From Flammeovirga pectinis (GTDB lineage Bacteria > Bacteroidota > Bacteroidia > Cytophagales > Flammeovirgaceae): DNA of 64,000 nucleotides. The translations under genes were made by a program, and so were the position numbers. The DNA lies in NCBI RefSeq assembly GCF_003970675.1, contig NZ_CP034562.1:3470001-3534000 (forward strand), in the 5' to 3' direction. Below, piece after piece: positions 52,160-61,832 of the stretch (the first letter of the stretch is position 1; each line of letters opens with the position of its first letter). Under the pieces are notes generated by a model, which did no database searches, was not told the origin of the DNA, and saw only the letters and a list, made by a program, of their open reading frames with translations.

Positions 52160-54352
52160 TTAATCTACCCAGTGTAATACATCTTTGATTACACTCCAAT
52201 GTTCTTCTTTTCTAAGGTGATCATTGCCTAAAATCCAATAATCATAAAAACGAGTTATAGTTCCATCTTTTTTATTGACCTCAATCCAGTTAGTAACAAA
52301 ATTAGCCATATTCTCATCTTTGTTCCCTACGGGATACGCCAATGGAAGTGTAATTTTATATGGTAATGGATTTGCTATCTGATATTCTGGATGAAGTAGC
52401 GTTAATGCTGCACCCCTCTCTGCACTTGTAAGAAGACCATCTAGTTTCAAGCTATCTGTTTGATTAAAAAACTGATTTACGGAATCTAATCGAACAGCCT
52501 TTGCCTGAGGGAAATAATTTAAAAACTTTTGTGCTACATCTTTCCTTTCAAAGTACCCAATTGTAAATGAACTTACTTCAGAAGCTTTATCAAATGTTTT
52601 ATACTGATCTGCTTGATCCCTAACAACTAAAGCCATAGTTACATCTAAATAAGGTTTAGAAAATGATAATTCAGCAGAATATTGACTCGACATAAAAATA
52701 TCAGACATTACAATATCAAAATTATCATTTTTCAATTCCTCTGGCATATGTCCTACTGTTATAGGAACAAACTCAATCTCAACATCTAAAGCAGAGCCTA
52801 ACTCATGCGCCATATCAATTCCAAAACCAACTAATTCTCCTCTAGCATTAAAGTAACTAAATGGTATTTCATCTTCATAAAAACCAACTCTTACAATACC
52901 TCTTCGTTTTATTCTCTCTAAAATACTTTCATATTTTAATAATTTAGTTGGATTAGGCGATGCAGAAGGTAAAACCTTAAAGGGAACAAGCTTATGGATA
53001 AGCTGCATATTTGCAATCACTTTATCATTTTGATAGACATCTTTTAAAGAATAAGATAAAAATAAACGAAGTGGAACTAATGTTACAATAAACAGTATAA
53101 CCGTAACAGCTACCCCCATGGTAATCTTTCTTTTTCTTAATTTAAAAAAGCCATTTGTAGAACTTAATGTAAGTATTGTTAAGGTGATGAGGTGCATTGC
53201 CCCAAGTACAACCCTTACTCTATCTGTAAAAACTGTAGATACCACAAATAGTTGAAACATATCTTTTGGAATCTCTAAGAGATCCAACATAAACGGTATT
53301 CCTGTTACAGGCGCCACAAAACTACTTAGTAATGTTGCTCCAATAAACATTGGTGTATTTGATATTGTAATAGGGTTACCTACAAACCAAGCTGCAAAAG
53401 GAACAAAAACAAAAATAGCTAGTGTTCCTAAATTTGGAAAAGGATAAGCTAATGGCATTAAAATATCTGTTCCTGCTTTATTTTCATCAGTATCTAGATT
53501 GTACTCCGCATACAAAGACTTTAGATCTTCAATTAACTGAGGTAATACAACTATAATTTTACCTGTTGCAAAAATTGTTATCAATGTAGCCTTTGTAAAC
53601 TTAAAAACATCTTTGTATTTAAAAGGAGTACATGCTGTAATTAACATTGGTAACACCCAAAAAGTAAGTATTAAAACAGCCACTAAATAAGTAAGCAGAT
53701 AGGCTTGCATTTTCCCTAACTCATCTAAAGTCATGGTTCCTGCTGTACTAGCAGCAATAGCAAAAACACCTGCAGGAGTTAGCTTGACAACAAGTTTATT
53801 CACTTGATTTAATGCTTTATTAAAAGCATCCAAACTATTTAGTAAAATCTCTTTGTCCTTTCCATTTATCTGCATTACTCCAATACCTACTAGAATACTG
53901 AATAATACAACCGCGGGTACTTTACTTTCTGCTAAAGAAAAGAATGGATTAGAAGGAATATATAATTTTAAAAAATCGACTTCTGGAGGAGGTGTCACAA
54001 AACTAGTACTAAAGAAATTAGCAGATTTCCATTCTGGAAAAGCAAACGGTAATATCATAACAACAGCTATACCTATTGCTAATAATAATGATAGAAACTT
54101 TATACCTTGAGTTATTAACTTACGTCCTTCCTCAAGTGATAAACGGCCAATATTTACAATTAACGAAAACACAATATAGGGTAATACAGTCATCTGTAAT
54201 AAACCAATAAATGCATCTCCAACAATTTCTAAATGCCCTGCATACTCACCTAAAAATAATCCTAATGCTATTCCAGAAAATAGGCCAATTAAAATCTTTG
54301 TTGAAAGAGTCATTGGCTTCTTCTCCTTTGTAGTTGATGTCTGATTTGTCAT
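52160..54352 (-). CDS. DAACS symporter fused to a family-3 solute-binding domain
   Basis: The first 440 residues are a sodium/proton:dicarboxylate or glutamate symporter (SDF family; LLQMTVLPYIVFSLIV, VTPPPE segment, ILMPLAYPFPNLGTL, FIGATLLSSFVAPVTGIPFML). After a last helix (about 410-440), residues 475-725 form an SBP_bac_3-type periplasmic amino-acid-binding domain (RGIVRVGFYEDEIPFSY, LVGFGIDMAHELGSAL, DIVMSDIFMS). Such a domain normally serves ABC importers. Here it may deliver substrate to, or gate, the symporter. The next gene is an unfused paralogue, 122 bases upstream behind its own terminator. Confidence 0.9.
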   Translation of the reverse strand: MTNQTSTTKEKKPMTLSTKILIGLFSGIALGLFLGEYAGHLEIVGDAFIGLLQMTVLPYIVFSLIVNIGRLSLEEGRKLITQGIKFLSLLLAIGIAVVMILPFAFPEWKSANFFSTSFVTPPPEVDFLKLYIPSNPFFSLAESKVPAVVLFSILVGIGVMQINGKDKEILLNSLDAFNKALNQVNKLVVKLTPAGVFAIAASTAGTMTLDELGKMQAYLLTYLVAVLILTFWVLPMLITACTPFKYKDVFKFTKATLITIFATGKIIVVLPQLIEDLKSLYAEYNLDTDENKAGTDILMPLAYPFPNLGTLAIFVFVPFAAWFVGNPITISNTPMFIGATLLSSFVAPVTGIPFMLDLLEIPKDMFQLFVVSTVFTDRVRVVLGAMHLITLTILTLSSTNGFFKLRKRKITMGVAVTVILFIVTLVPLRLFLSYSLKDVYQNDKVIANMQLIHKLVPFKVLPSASPNPTKLLKYESILERIKRRGIVRVGFYEDEIPFSYFNARGELVGFGIDMAHELGSALDVEIEFVPITVGHMPEELKNDNFDIVMSDIFMSSQYSAELSFSKPYLDVTMALVVRDQADQYKTFDKASEVSSFTIGYFERKDVAQKFLNYFPQAKAVRLDSVNQFFNQTDSLKLDGLLTSAERGAALTLLHPEYQIANPLPYKITLPLAYPVGNKDENMANFVTNWIEVNKKDGTITRFYDYWILGNDHLRKEEHWSVIKDVLHWVD

Positions 54353-54411
54353 AAAAAATTGAGCGAATTTTAATATCTGTACATAATTTAATAATGTACC
54401 TATTCAAATAT

Positions 54412-54454
54412 AAATAAAGGTTACCCCTATTGCTATAAGAGTAACCTTTTATTT
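54412..54454 (-). terminator. Terminator of the second symporter gene
   Basis: AAATAAAGGTTAC (54412-54424) pairs with GTAACCTTTTATTT (54441-54454) with one bulge. Confidence 0.8.
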
Positions 54455-54474
54455 AAATATAATATAAAAAGAAC

Positions 54475-55686
54475 TTAATCTTCTTCTTCAAATCTTTCCA
54501 TAACAACAGCGCAAGAAGCATCTCCTGTAATATTAACTGCTGTACGTAGCATATCAAAAATTCTGTCTACTCCAAAGATTAACGGTAAAGCTTCTACAGG
54601 AACACCTGCAACCATAAATACTGCAACAGCCAATAAAGAAGGGCCTGGAACACCTGCTGTCCCTACAGCTCCAAGTACCGATGTTATCGCGATAGCAATA
54701 TATTGTGACATCCCCAATTCAATACCATACATCTGAGCAAAAAAGATGGTTACTAATGGATTAAATACTGCGTTACCAGCCATATTTACTGTAGCACCTA
54801 AAGGCAATACAAAAGAAGCTACACTTTTCTTAACTCCCATTTTATCTACTGCTTCATAATTTAAAGGCAAAGTAGCCAATGAAGACGCTGTCGATAATGC
54901 AAATATTTGTGGAGTTACCATTTCCTTAAAAAATTTAATAGCTGGTACTTTACTAAAAAATTGAACCATACCACCAAATAATGGAAATGTAACTACTATC
55001 AATGCTAATATGTAAACAATAAAGAGTTTACCAATACTAAACAATATATCGTAACCAAACGTACCTACAGATGATGCCATTAAACACATTACACCAAATG
55101 GAGCAAGCCACATTACTTTAATAATCATCCAAACAAGTACATCATTTATTCCATCTATAAAAGTAGATACTACTTTTTGTTTTTCTTCTGGTAATTTACC
55201 AATACCAATACCAAAAAACATTGAAAATAATATGATCTGTAATACACTACCCTGAGAAAGTGCTTTAAAAGGATTGGAAGGAATAGCCCCTTTTACCGTA
55301 TCCCAGAAACCTGCAATCTCTCCTCTAGAAGCTAAAGAAGCATCTGTAATTCCACCTGCAAGGTCTTGAATATTTAACCCTGTACCTGGTTTAAAAAGCA
55401 CAGTAAATACTATTCCTACAAAAACTGCTACAAATGATGTTGCTCCAAAATAAAGGAACGTCATACCACCTATTTTACTTGCATTCTTTGATTGCCCTAA
55501 TGCTTGCGCTCCCATTATTATAGAGAAGAATACCAATGGTATTACAAGCATAGAAAGTAGTTTTATAAAAACATCTCCGATTGGAGCTATTATGGTAACA
55601 TCTTCACCGAAAATAATTCCAAGAATAATGCCTAGGACCATTGCAATGAGGATAGCGATACCTAAGTCAACCTTAAAGAATTTCAT
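54475..55686 (-). CDS. Dicarboxylate/amino acid:cation symporter (DAACS)
   Basis: This 403-residue SDF-family secondary transporter has conserved PIGDVFIKLLSMLVIPLVFF near the N terminus, ALSTASSLATLPLN (serine-rich hairpin), GATVNMAGNAVFNP and AVGTAGVPGPSLL. The family imports glutamate, aspartate or C4-dicarboxylates with Na+ or H+. It lies upstream of the solute-binding fusion paralogue in the same orientation, but a terminator separates them. Confidence 0.93.
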   Translation of the reverse strand: MKFFKVDLGIAILIAMVLGIILGIIFGEDVTIIAPIGDVFIKLLSMLVIPLVFFSIIMGAQALGQSKNASKIGGMTFLYFGATSFVAVFVGIVFTVLFKPGTGLNIQDLAGGITDASLASRGEIAGFWDTVKGAIPSNPFKALSQGSVLQIILFSMFFGIGIGKLPEEKQKVVSTFIDGINDVLVWMIIKVMWLAPFGVMCLMASSVGTFGYDILFSIGKLFIVYILALIVVTFPLFGGMVQFFSKVPAIKFFKEMVTPQIFALSTASSLATLPLNYEAVDKMGVKKSVASFVLPLGATVNMAGNAVFNPLVTIFFAQMYGIELGMSQYIAIAITSVLGAVGTAGVPGPSLLAVAVFMVAGVPVEALPLIFGVDRIFDMLRTAVNITGDASCAVVMERFEEED

Positions 55687-55802
55687 ACTTTTAGTTATAG
55701 TTTAAATAATATATTGTCAATTGATAAAGTTAATAGTTACAGCCTAAACATTTAATATTTAGATTGTTATTGCTTTTAAACATTTTAATTTTAAGTAAAA
55801 AA

Positions 55803-55829
55803 AACCCCATCACGTTAACGTAATAGGGT
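55803..55829 (-). terminator. Terminator of the small lipoprotein gene
   Basis: An imperfect stem (ACCCCATCACGTT with AACGTAATAGGGT), then a minus-strand T run. Confidence 0.7.
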
Positions 55830-55868
55830 CTAGTATTTCAAAAGATCTTTACAATCTAAACTACTTAC

Positions 55869-56294
55869 TTATTGCTTGTCAAATACGTAAGTATATTTTG
55901 TATCTGTTTCGAAAGTTCTAGCAGCTGAAGATGGTAAAGTTGTTTCTGTAGCTGTATAAACTAAAGAAATAGCACTACCTGTTCCAGTAATAATTGGAGC
56001 AGAGTCCCAATCTAATGCTAAAAATTCAACAGCCGAATAAGATTTATTCGTGAAACCTGTTGGCATAGGCCAAGCGGTATCATAACCTGTAACAGTTACT
56101 GCACCACTAGTAAGGTTGATCGATAATTTAAAATCAGCTGTTACTTCAGCAGGATTAGTTGAATCGACATTAGCAGCATATACTGCAGTTGTAACTCCTG
56201 GATCAGGATCATCACTACTACCACAACTAGTAGCTAAAGACATTAAGCCGATTAACGACATAAATAAGATTGCGTTTTTCCAAATGTTTTTCAT
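55869..56294 (-). CDS. Small lipoprotein of unknown function
   Basis: This 141-residue protein, counted from Met at 56294, has a lipoprotein signal (LIGLMSLATSCGSSDD) typical of Bacteroidota export. The acidic post-lipobox stretch SSDDPDPG resembles a surface-export signal. No domain is recognised. The frame is open to 56360 but those residues are not needed for the signal. Confidence 0.65.
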   Translation of the reverse strand: MKNIWKNAILFMSLIGLMSLATSCGSSDDPDPGVTTAVYAANVDSTNPAEVTADFKLSINLTSGAVTVTGYDTAWPMPTGFTNKSYSAVEFLALDWDSAPIITGTGSAISLVYTATETTLPSSAARTFETDTKYTYVFDKQ

Positions 56295-56375
56295 TACAAT
56301 AGAATTTTTAAGTTTTAGAATGTAATAGAGACAATTGAAATAAGGAGACCGACTTAGCAAATATAATATAACTTA

Positions 56376-56987
56376 TCATTTTTTATAACTTTCTATAGAA
56401 ATTCTTTCGTTACAATATTCATATTCATATACTTGGTTACTGCAAATCACAACAATTTTGCTATCACTCACTAAAGGTAACCAATGCTGATACCACTCAA
56501 TATTTCTCTGGTCTAAGTTAGAAGTTGGTTCATCTAAAAACAAAATTGATGCCTCAGTAAAAAAAGCTAATGATAATTTCAACTTTTGTTTCATTCCTGA
56601 CGAAAAGTCTTGGATTTGCTTATTTTTTGATTTTTCTAAACCTAAAATTTCAATAATTTCGTCTACAGGTTTAGTCATTTTTTTTAATGATGCATGAAAC
56701 TCTAGGTGCTCAATAAGCGTAAATTCTTCAATCAGTTCAGTATATGGGCCAGCCATTACTAAATGCTTCCAAATATCATCTGCTTCAATCTCATTATTAT
56801 CAACATATGTAATTGTACCTTTTGATGGGTGTGAAATCCCTGCCAGTAATTTTAAGAATGTAGACTTACCACTTCCATTACCACCAATTACAGCATATGC
56901 TTTTCCAGACTCTAAAGTGAGGTTTACTCCTTTAAAAATCCATTCTCTAGCATATTTCTTACCTAGCTCTTCTAATTTTATTATCAT
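56376..56987 (-). CDS. ABC transporter ATP-binding protein
   Basis: This cytoplasmic ABC ATPase of about 203 residues has Walker A GGNGSGKST, Q-loop region VMAGPYTEL, signature FSSGMKQKLKL and Walker B ILFLDEPTSNLD. The SSGMKQ signature resembles the CcmA/NatA-like exporter branch. No permease gene is adjacent, so its membrane partner lies elsewhere. It sits downstream of lpxA after a hairpin. Start ATG 56987 (MIIKLEEL) is preferred to 56999. Confidence 0.88.
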   Translation of the reverse strand: MIIKLEELGKKYAREWIFKGVNLTLESGKAYAVIGGNGSGKSTFLKLLAGISHPSKGTITYVDNNEIEADDIWKHLVMAGPYTELIEEFTLIEHLEFHASLKKMTKPVDEIIEILGLEKSKNKQIQDFSSGMKQKLKLSLAFFTEASILFLDEPTSNLDQRNIEWYQHWLPLVSDSKIVVICSNQVYEYEYCNERISIESYKK

Positions 56988-57002
56988 GATAAAAAACAAA
57001 AA

Positions 57003-57035
57003 ACCATCTTCCCTTTAACAAAAAGAAAAGATGGT
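57003..57035 (-). terminator. Weak hairpin after lpxA
   Basis: ACCATCTT (57003-57010) pairs with AAGATGGT (57028-57035); T-rich on the minus strand. It may attenuate reading into the ABC gene. Confidence 0.6.
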
Positions 57036-57061
57036 AAATTATATATTTTAAAAAGAATAAA

Positions 57062-57856
57062 TTAATATCCTTTAATAATGCCTCTTTCGGAATTCTTTAA
57101 GAATTGAAGAATAACATCTCGTTCATCTGTTTGCTCTAATTCTTCTTCTAACTGACGAGTTGCCTCTGCCATTGTAAAACCTCTTGTATAAATTAAGCGG
57201 TACATTTCATGTACTTCTTGTAAAGCATCACTGTCAAATCCTCTCCTACGAAGCCCAACAGAATTGATACCACAATAACTTAAAGGCTCTCTTGCTGCCT
57301 TTACATAAGGAGGAACATCTTTACGAACTAAAGAGCCACCTGCAATAAATGCATGCTCACCAATTTTAACAAACTGATGTACTGCTGCTGTTCCTGCAAT
57401 AATTACATGATCTGCAATTTCTACGTGTCCAGCAATTTGTGTTGAATTTGATAAAATACAGTTATCTCCCATAATAACATCATGAGCAATATGAACATAT
57501 GCCATAAGCATACAGTTCTTACCTACAACTGTTTTCATTTTATCTGTAGTACCTCTACTTACAGTAACACATTCTCTTAGCGTTGTATTATCACCAATAA
57601 AGGTAAGTGTATTCTCACCTTGAAATTTCAAATCTTGGGGAATACCTGAAATTACTGCTCCAGGAAAAACTTTTACATTCTTCCCTACACGAGCACCATC
57701 CATAATAACTGCATTCGGCCCAATCCAAGTTCCTTCTCCAATTTCTACATCCCCTTGAATTGTAGCAAAAGGTTCAACCACCACAGTGTCTGCAATTTTT
57801 GCATCCGGGTGGATATTTGTCATTGGATATTTTTCAGTGTAAGGGTTTTTTGACAT
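57062..57856 (-). CDS. lpxA: UDP-N-acetylglucosamine acyltransferase LpxA
   Basis: LpxA adds the first 3-hydroxyacyl chain to UDP-GlcNAc in lipid A synthesis. The 264-residue protein is a left-handed beta-helix of hexapeptide repeats (IHPDAKIADTVVVEPFATI, IGEGTWIGPNAVIMDGARVG) with the catalytic-His segment MAYVHIAHDVIMG and a helical C terminus (RRRGFDSDALQEVHEMYRLIY). Met12 (57823) is an alternative start. It follows the lpxC/fabZ gene on the same strand, beyond a strong terminator. Confidence 0.95.
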   Translation of the reverse strand: MSKNPYTEKYPMTNIHPDAKIADTVVVEPFATIQGDVEIGEGTWIGPNAVIMDGARVGKNVKVFPGAVISGIPQDLKFQGENTLTFIGDNTTLRECVTVSRGTTDKMKTVVGKNCMLMAYVHIAHDVIMGDNCILSNSTQIAGHVEIADHVIIAGTAAVHQFVKIGEHAFIAGGSLVRKDVPPYVKAAREPLSYCGINSVGLRRRGFDSDALQEVHEMYRLIYTRGFTMAEATRQLEEELEQTDERDVILQFLKNSERGIIKGY

Positions 57857-57948
57857 CGTTTGAATTGTGATAATAATATCAATCAGTGTACACCAGAATA
57901 AAAATTAAACAATCTAATTCTGATTTTAACTACGAATATACTGAATAA

Positions 57949-57988
57949 AAGAATAAGTTGATGAAATAAACTTCATCAACTTATTCTT
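57949..57988 (-). terminator. Terminator of lpxC/fabZ
   Basis: AAGAATAAGTTGATGAA (57949-57965) pairs perfectly with TTCATCAACTTATTCTT (57972-57988), six-base loop. Confidence 0.9.
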
Positions 57989-57997
57989 ATCTATTTT

Positions 57998-59395
57998 CTA
58001 GTTATCTTTTTTTACAAGACTAGCAGTCATGATAGCTTCCGTAACAAGTTTTTCACCAACGTAAGCTTGACCTTTCATTTTAGCGATACCTCTACGAATT
58101 GGCTGAATCAACTCACATTTAATGACAAGAGTATCTCCAGGAACAACCATTTTACGGAATTTACATTCCTCAACACCTACAAAGTAAGTCCAATAGTTTT
58201 CAGGATTATCTACGCTATTTAAAACTAAGATACCACCTGTTTGCCCCATTGCTTCAATCTGAAGAACACCTGGCATAACTGGATTACTAGGAAAATGTCC
58301 TGTGAAGAATTCTTCGTTTATAGTCACATTTTTTACACCGATCACATATTTATCTGTAATCTCTGTAATCTTATCCACTAATCTAAATGGATATCTGTGA
58401 GGAAGCATTTCTTCTATTTTATTTACATCATAAACTGGCGGTTGATGAATATCATAAGTTGGTACATTTTTACGTGCCGACTTAAGCATCAAACTTTTTA
58501 ATTTACGAGCAAATGCAACATTAGCCGCATGACCAGGTCTTGCTGCTAAAATTTGACCTTTGATTGGACGACCAACTAATGCTAAATCACCAACCATATC
58601 AAGTAATTTGTGTCGAGCTGGTTCGTTTGGATGACGTAATTTTACGTTATTCAAAATTCCTTCCTCTGCTACTTCAACGCTTGGCAATTCAAATAAATCA
58701 GCCAATTCGTCCAAAGTATCTTTTGATACTACTTGATCAACAACTACAATTGCGTTGTTAAAGTTACCACCTTTAATTAGGTTCGCTTTACGTAAAGCTT
58801 CTACTTCATGTAAGAAACAAAATGTTCTTGAAGAAGCTACTTCACTAGCAAAATCAGCAATATCGTTTAATGCGGCATGCTGACTACCTAATACAGGAGA
58901 ATTATAATCAACCATTACAGTTAAACGGTAATCGTTTAATGGTAATGCTGCTATTTCTACTTTTCTGTCATCTTCTTTGTAAAATACCCCTTCAGGTACT
59001 TCAAAGAAGTTACGTAACATAGATTGTTCTTCAACACCTACTTCCATTAAAGCTTCTACAAACTTAATAGAACTACCTTCCATAATTGGAGGTTCAGGGC
59101 CGTCAATCTGAATTAATACGTTATCAATCTGTAAACCTACCAAAGCAGCTAAAACGTGCTCTACAGTATTTACTCTTGCACCATCCTGCTCAATAGTTGT
59201 ACCTCTCGATACATCTACTACATTGTCCACATCACAATCCACAATAGGCTGACCTTCAATATCAACTCTTTGGAATTTGAATCCGTGATTTACATCTGCA
59301 GGCAAAAAGATCATTTTACTATTTGCCCCTGTATGAATACCAACGCCTTCAACGGTCACTGGTGCTTTGATAGTATGCTGTTTTGTATACATCAT
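57998..59395 (-). CDS. lpxC/fabZ: Bifunctional LpxC deacetylase / FabZ dehydratase
   Basis: The N-terminal part (about 1-300) is UDP-3-O-acyl-GlcNAc deacetylase LpxC, the committed lipid A step, with GVGIHTGANSKMIF, EHVLAALVGLQIDN (zinc His) and RHKLLDMVGDLALVG. The C-terminal part (about 315-465) is 3-hydroxyacyl-ACP dehydratase FabZ with MLPHRYPFRLVDKI and GHFPSNPVMPGVLQIEAM. This fusion is a Bacteroidota trait linking lipid A and fatty acid synthesis. It follows lpxD on the same strand (78-base gap). Confidence 0.97.
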   Translation of the reverse strand: MMYTKQHTIKAPVTVEGVGIHTGANSKMIFLPADVNHGFKFQRVDIEGQPIVDCDVDNVVDVSRGTTIEQDGARVNTVEHVLAALVGLQIDNVLIQIDGPEPPIMEGSSIKFVEALMEVGVEEQSMLRNFFEVPEGVFYKEDDRKVEIAALPLNDYRLTVMVDYNSPVLGSQHAALNDIADFASEVASSRTFCFLHEVEALRKANLIKGGNFNNAIVVVDQVVSKDTLDELADLFELPSVEVAEEGILNNVKLRHPNEPARHKLLDMVGDLALVGRPIKGQILAARPGHAANVAFARKLKSLMLKSARKNVPTYDIHQPPVYDVNKIEEMLPHRYPFRLVDKITEITDKYVIGVKNVTINEEFFTGHFPSNPVMPGVLQIEAMGQTGGILVLNSVDNPENYWTYFVGVEECKFRKMVVPGDTLVIKCELIQPIRRGIAKMKGQAYVGEKLVTEAIMTASLVKKDN

Positions 59396-59473
59396 AAGAT
59401 AGATTTGGCAATTCTAAAGTTGCCGTACTACTTGGTTATTTTACTTATTATAACAGTTGAAAACTCAACTTGG

Positions 59474-60517
59474 CTACAAACTTAATACTTTTTTCTCCAA
59501 ATCTCTTACAATTCTTTGTAACTCAGGTAGCTTCCTGTAAACTGCAAAAGATTTTAAATGTTCCATAGATGAAATTGCAGGTGATCCCATTACACGGGTA
59601 CCTGTCTCTCTAATTGTTTTAGCAATACCTGATTGTGCTGCAATCATTGTCTTATCTGCTATTTTTATATGTCCAGAAACACCTACTTGACCACCAACCA
59701 TACATTGTGCTCCAATTTCCGAAGAACCAGAAACACCTGTCTGAGAAGCAATCACTGTATTCTCTCCAATAATTACATTGTGTGCAATCTGAATAAGATT
59801 ATCCAATTTCACACCTTGTTTTAATATAGTAGATCCCATTGTAGCTCTATCTACAACAGTATTTGCTCCTACATCAACATTATTTTCAAGAATAACATTC
59901 CCTATTTGAGGAATAGTTTTATATGTACCATCTTTTTGAGGTGCAAAACCAAAGCCATCCGACCCAATTACAGCACCTGCTTGAAGTGTACAATTATTTC
60001 CTAATTTAGAACCATGGCAAATTTTTACACCTGCATAGATTACACAATTATCTCCAATCTCAACTCCTTCTCCAATAAAAACTTGTGGATGAATTTTAGC
60101 ATTTTTACCAATTTTCGCTCCTTGAGAGATATAAGTAAAAGCACCTACATAAGCAGTTGCTTTATCCATCTCTACAGATTCGTGTATAAATGCTGGTTGC
60201 TCAATACCTACTTTTGCTAAACTAAGCATACGTTGGTACTCTGTAAGAAGATCTGTAAAACCTGCATAAGCATCTTCTACAACAATCATTGCACAAGGAA
60301 CTTCTTCCTTCGGTTCAAATCCCTTACTTACAATTACCGCACTAACTCCTGTTTTATAGATAAATTCCTCATATTTCATATTCGCAAGGAAAGAAATAGC
60401 AGATGCATCTCCTTCTTGAATTTTTGCGATTGATGAAATCTTAGCATTTGGATCTCCTCCAACTACTTCACCTTGAAGTAATCCTGCAATTTGTTGTACG
60501 GTAATTTCTAATTTCAT
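59474..60517 (-). CDS. lpxD: UDP-3-O-acylglucosamine N-acyltransferase LpxD
   Basis: LpxD adds the N-linked acyl chain after LpxC in lipid A synthesis. The 347-residue protein has the N-terminal uridine-binding domain (VQQIAGLLQGEVVGGDPNA, ISFLANMKY), hexapeptide repeats from about residue 100, the catalytic region DNLIQIAHNVIIGEN, and a C-terminal helix (YRKLPELQRIVRDLEKKV). It precedes lpxC/fabZ and is co-directional with it. Confidence 0.96.
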   Translation of the reverse strand: MKLEITVQQIAGLLQGEVVGGDPNAKISSIAKIQEGDASAISFLANMKYEEFIYKTGVSAVIVSKGFEPKEEVPCAMIVVEDAYAGFTDLLTEYQRMLSLAKVGIEQPAFIHESVEMDKATAYVGAFTYISQGAKIGKNAKIHPQVFIGEGVEIGDNCVIYAGVKICHGSKLGNNCTLQAGAVIGSDGFGFAPQKDGTYKTIPQIGNVILENNVDVGANTVVDRATMGSTILKQGVKLDNLIQIAHNVIIGENTVIASQTGVSGSSEIGAQCMVGGQVGVSGHIKIADKTMIAAQSGIAKTIRETGTRVMGSPAISSMEHLKSFAVYRKLPELQRIVRDLEKKVLSL

Positions 60518-60595
60518 AGTAAGATATGACTATATCCACAAGTTGATTTTGAACAAAAAACGTTTTTGAATGTCTAAAACAAACAAAAAATCACG

Positions 60596-61813
60596 CTAAG
60601 ATACAACTTTGGGTTGGCATAGGTAATGTTTTGTAACAATTTTCGTCAAAACTTCAATATTTGGCAAATCTGATGCTTCAGAAATATCAATCACCTCACC
60701 CGTCTTCATTTTCACCTTAATCCCTTGTTTAGCAGACGTATACGCTGAATTACTCACATCTCCATGAAGGCATAAAAAGGGTAAATCTGAGGGTAAAAAG
60801 CCAATTGATAATAATTCTTTCTCAACAGTTTTTAACTTTTCTGCTTCTATTTTTTCAATTGACATCTCACAATTAAACAATCTTCTTGTTAAGATACCCT
60901 TTGTAAGTACTTCTAAAACTTTATCTCCACTATTCTCCCATGTCTTTATAATATGCCAAATATCAAAGTCGTCAATCTTTAGATATTTATCGATCAGCTC
61001 ATCATTTTGTTCAAAATCTTCTTTTGTAAAAGTATTTTGAAGAAAAAATTTAAGTGTTTCATCACATGGTAATTCTACTCCCTGTGTATATAAGTATTTT
61101 GCTCTTTTTACTATATTTTGAAGCATTAACTCTGCTGCTAACCCCGTTTTATGTAGATATACTTGCCAATACATCATACGTCTAGCATTTAAAAATCTAT
61201 CTATACTGTAGATTCCTTTTTCTAATACAACAATTTCATCATTATGCACATCAAGCATTCTGATTATCCTATCAGCACCAACACTTCCTTCTACTACACC
61301 AGAAAAAAAGCAATCTCGTTGTAAGTAATCCAACCTATCCATATCCAACTGACTAGATACCATTTGATGAAAAAACTTTCTATGGTATTTCCCTGTAAAC
61401 ATTTGGATAGCCATATTAAGCTTACCATCAAACTCTTTATTCATTTTTTCCATTAAAAATAAAGAGAGTTCTTCGTGATGTACATTGATGAGAACATGTT
61501 CTAAAGCATGAGAAAATGGTCCGTGTCCTAAATCATGTAAAAGAATTGCAATCATTGCTGCTTCTTTTTCTTCTTTAGAAATCTCTGTACCTTTTCTTAC
61601 AATAGATTCTATTGCGGATTTCATTAAGTGCATTGCTCCTAATGCATGACTAAAACGAGTATGCATTGCCCCAGGGTATACAACACTTGAGCACCCCATT
61701 TGCTTAATACGTGATAGTCGCAAAAATATCGGGTGATTCACCAATTCTAAAATTAATGGCGAATCAATAGTCACAAACCCATAAATTGGGTCATTAATCA
61801 TTTTATAAGTCAT
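60596..61813 (-). CDS. HD-domain phosphohydrolase
   Basis: This 405-residue member of the HD superfamily (SAMHD1/dGTPase-like YdhJ type) has NDPIYGFVTIDSPLI at the N terminus, HTRFSHALGAMHL, and the metal-binding HD motif AILLHDLGHGPFSHALEH, followed by SSQLDMDRLDYLQRDCFF. The substrate is probably a nucleoside triphosphate or other phosphoester; the exact reaction cannot be told from sequence. It lies upstream of lpxD with a 78-base gap and may be co-transcribed. Confidence 0.9.
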   Translation of the reverse strand: MTYKMINDPIYGFVTIDSPLILELVNHPIFLRLSRIKQMGCSSVVYPGAMHTRFSHALGAMHLMKSAIESIVRKGTEISKEEKEAAMIAILLHDLGHGPFSHALEHVLINVHHEELSLFLMEKMNKEFDGKLNMAIQMFTGKYHRKFFHQMVSSQLDMDRLDYLQRDCFFSGVVEGSVGADRIIRMLDVHNDEIVVLEKGIYSIDRFLNARRMMYWQVYLHKTGLAAELMLQNIVKRAKYLYTQGVELPCDETLKFFLQNTFTKEDFEQNDELIDKYLKIDDFDIWHIIKTWENSGDKVLEVLTKGILTRRLFNCEMSIEKIEAEKLKTVEKELLSIGFLPSDLPFLCLHGDVSNSAYTSAKQGIKVKMKTGEVIDISEASDLPNIEVLTKIVTKHYLCQPKVVS

Positions 61814-61832
61814 GAGTAGAGAACTTTAAACA

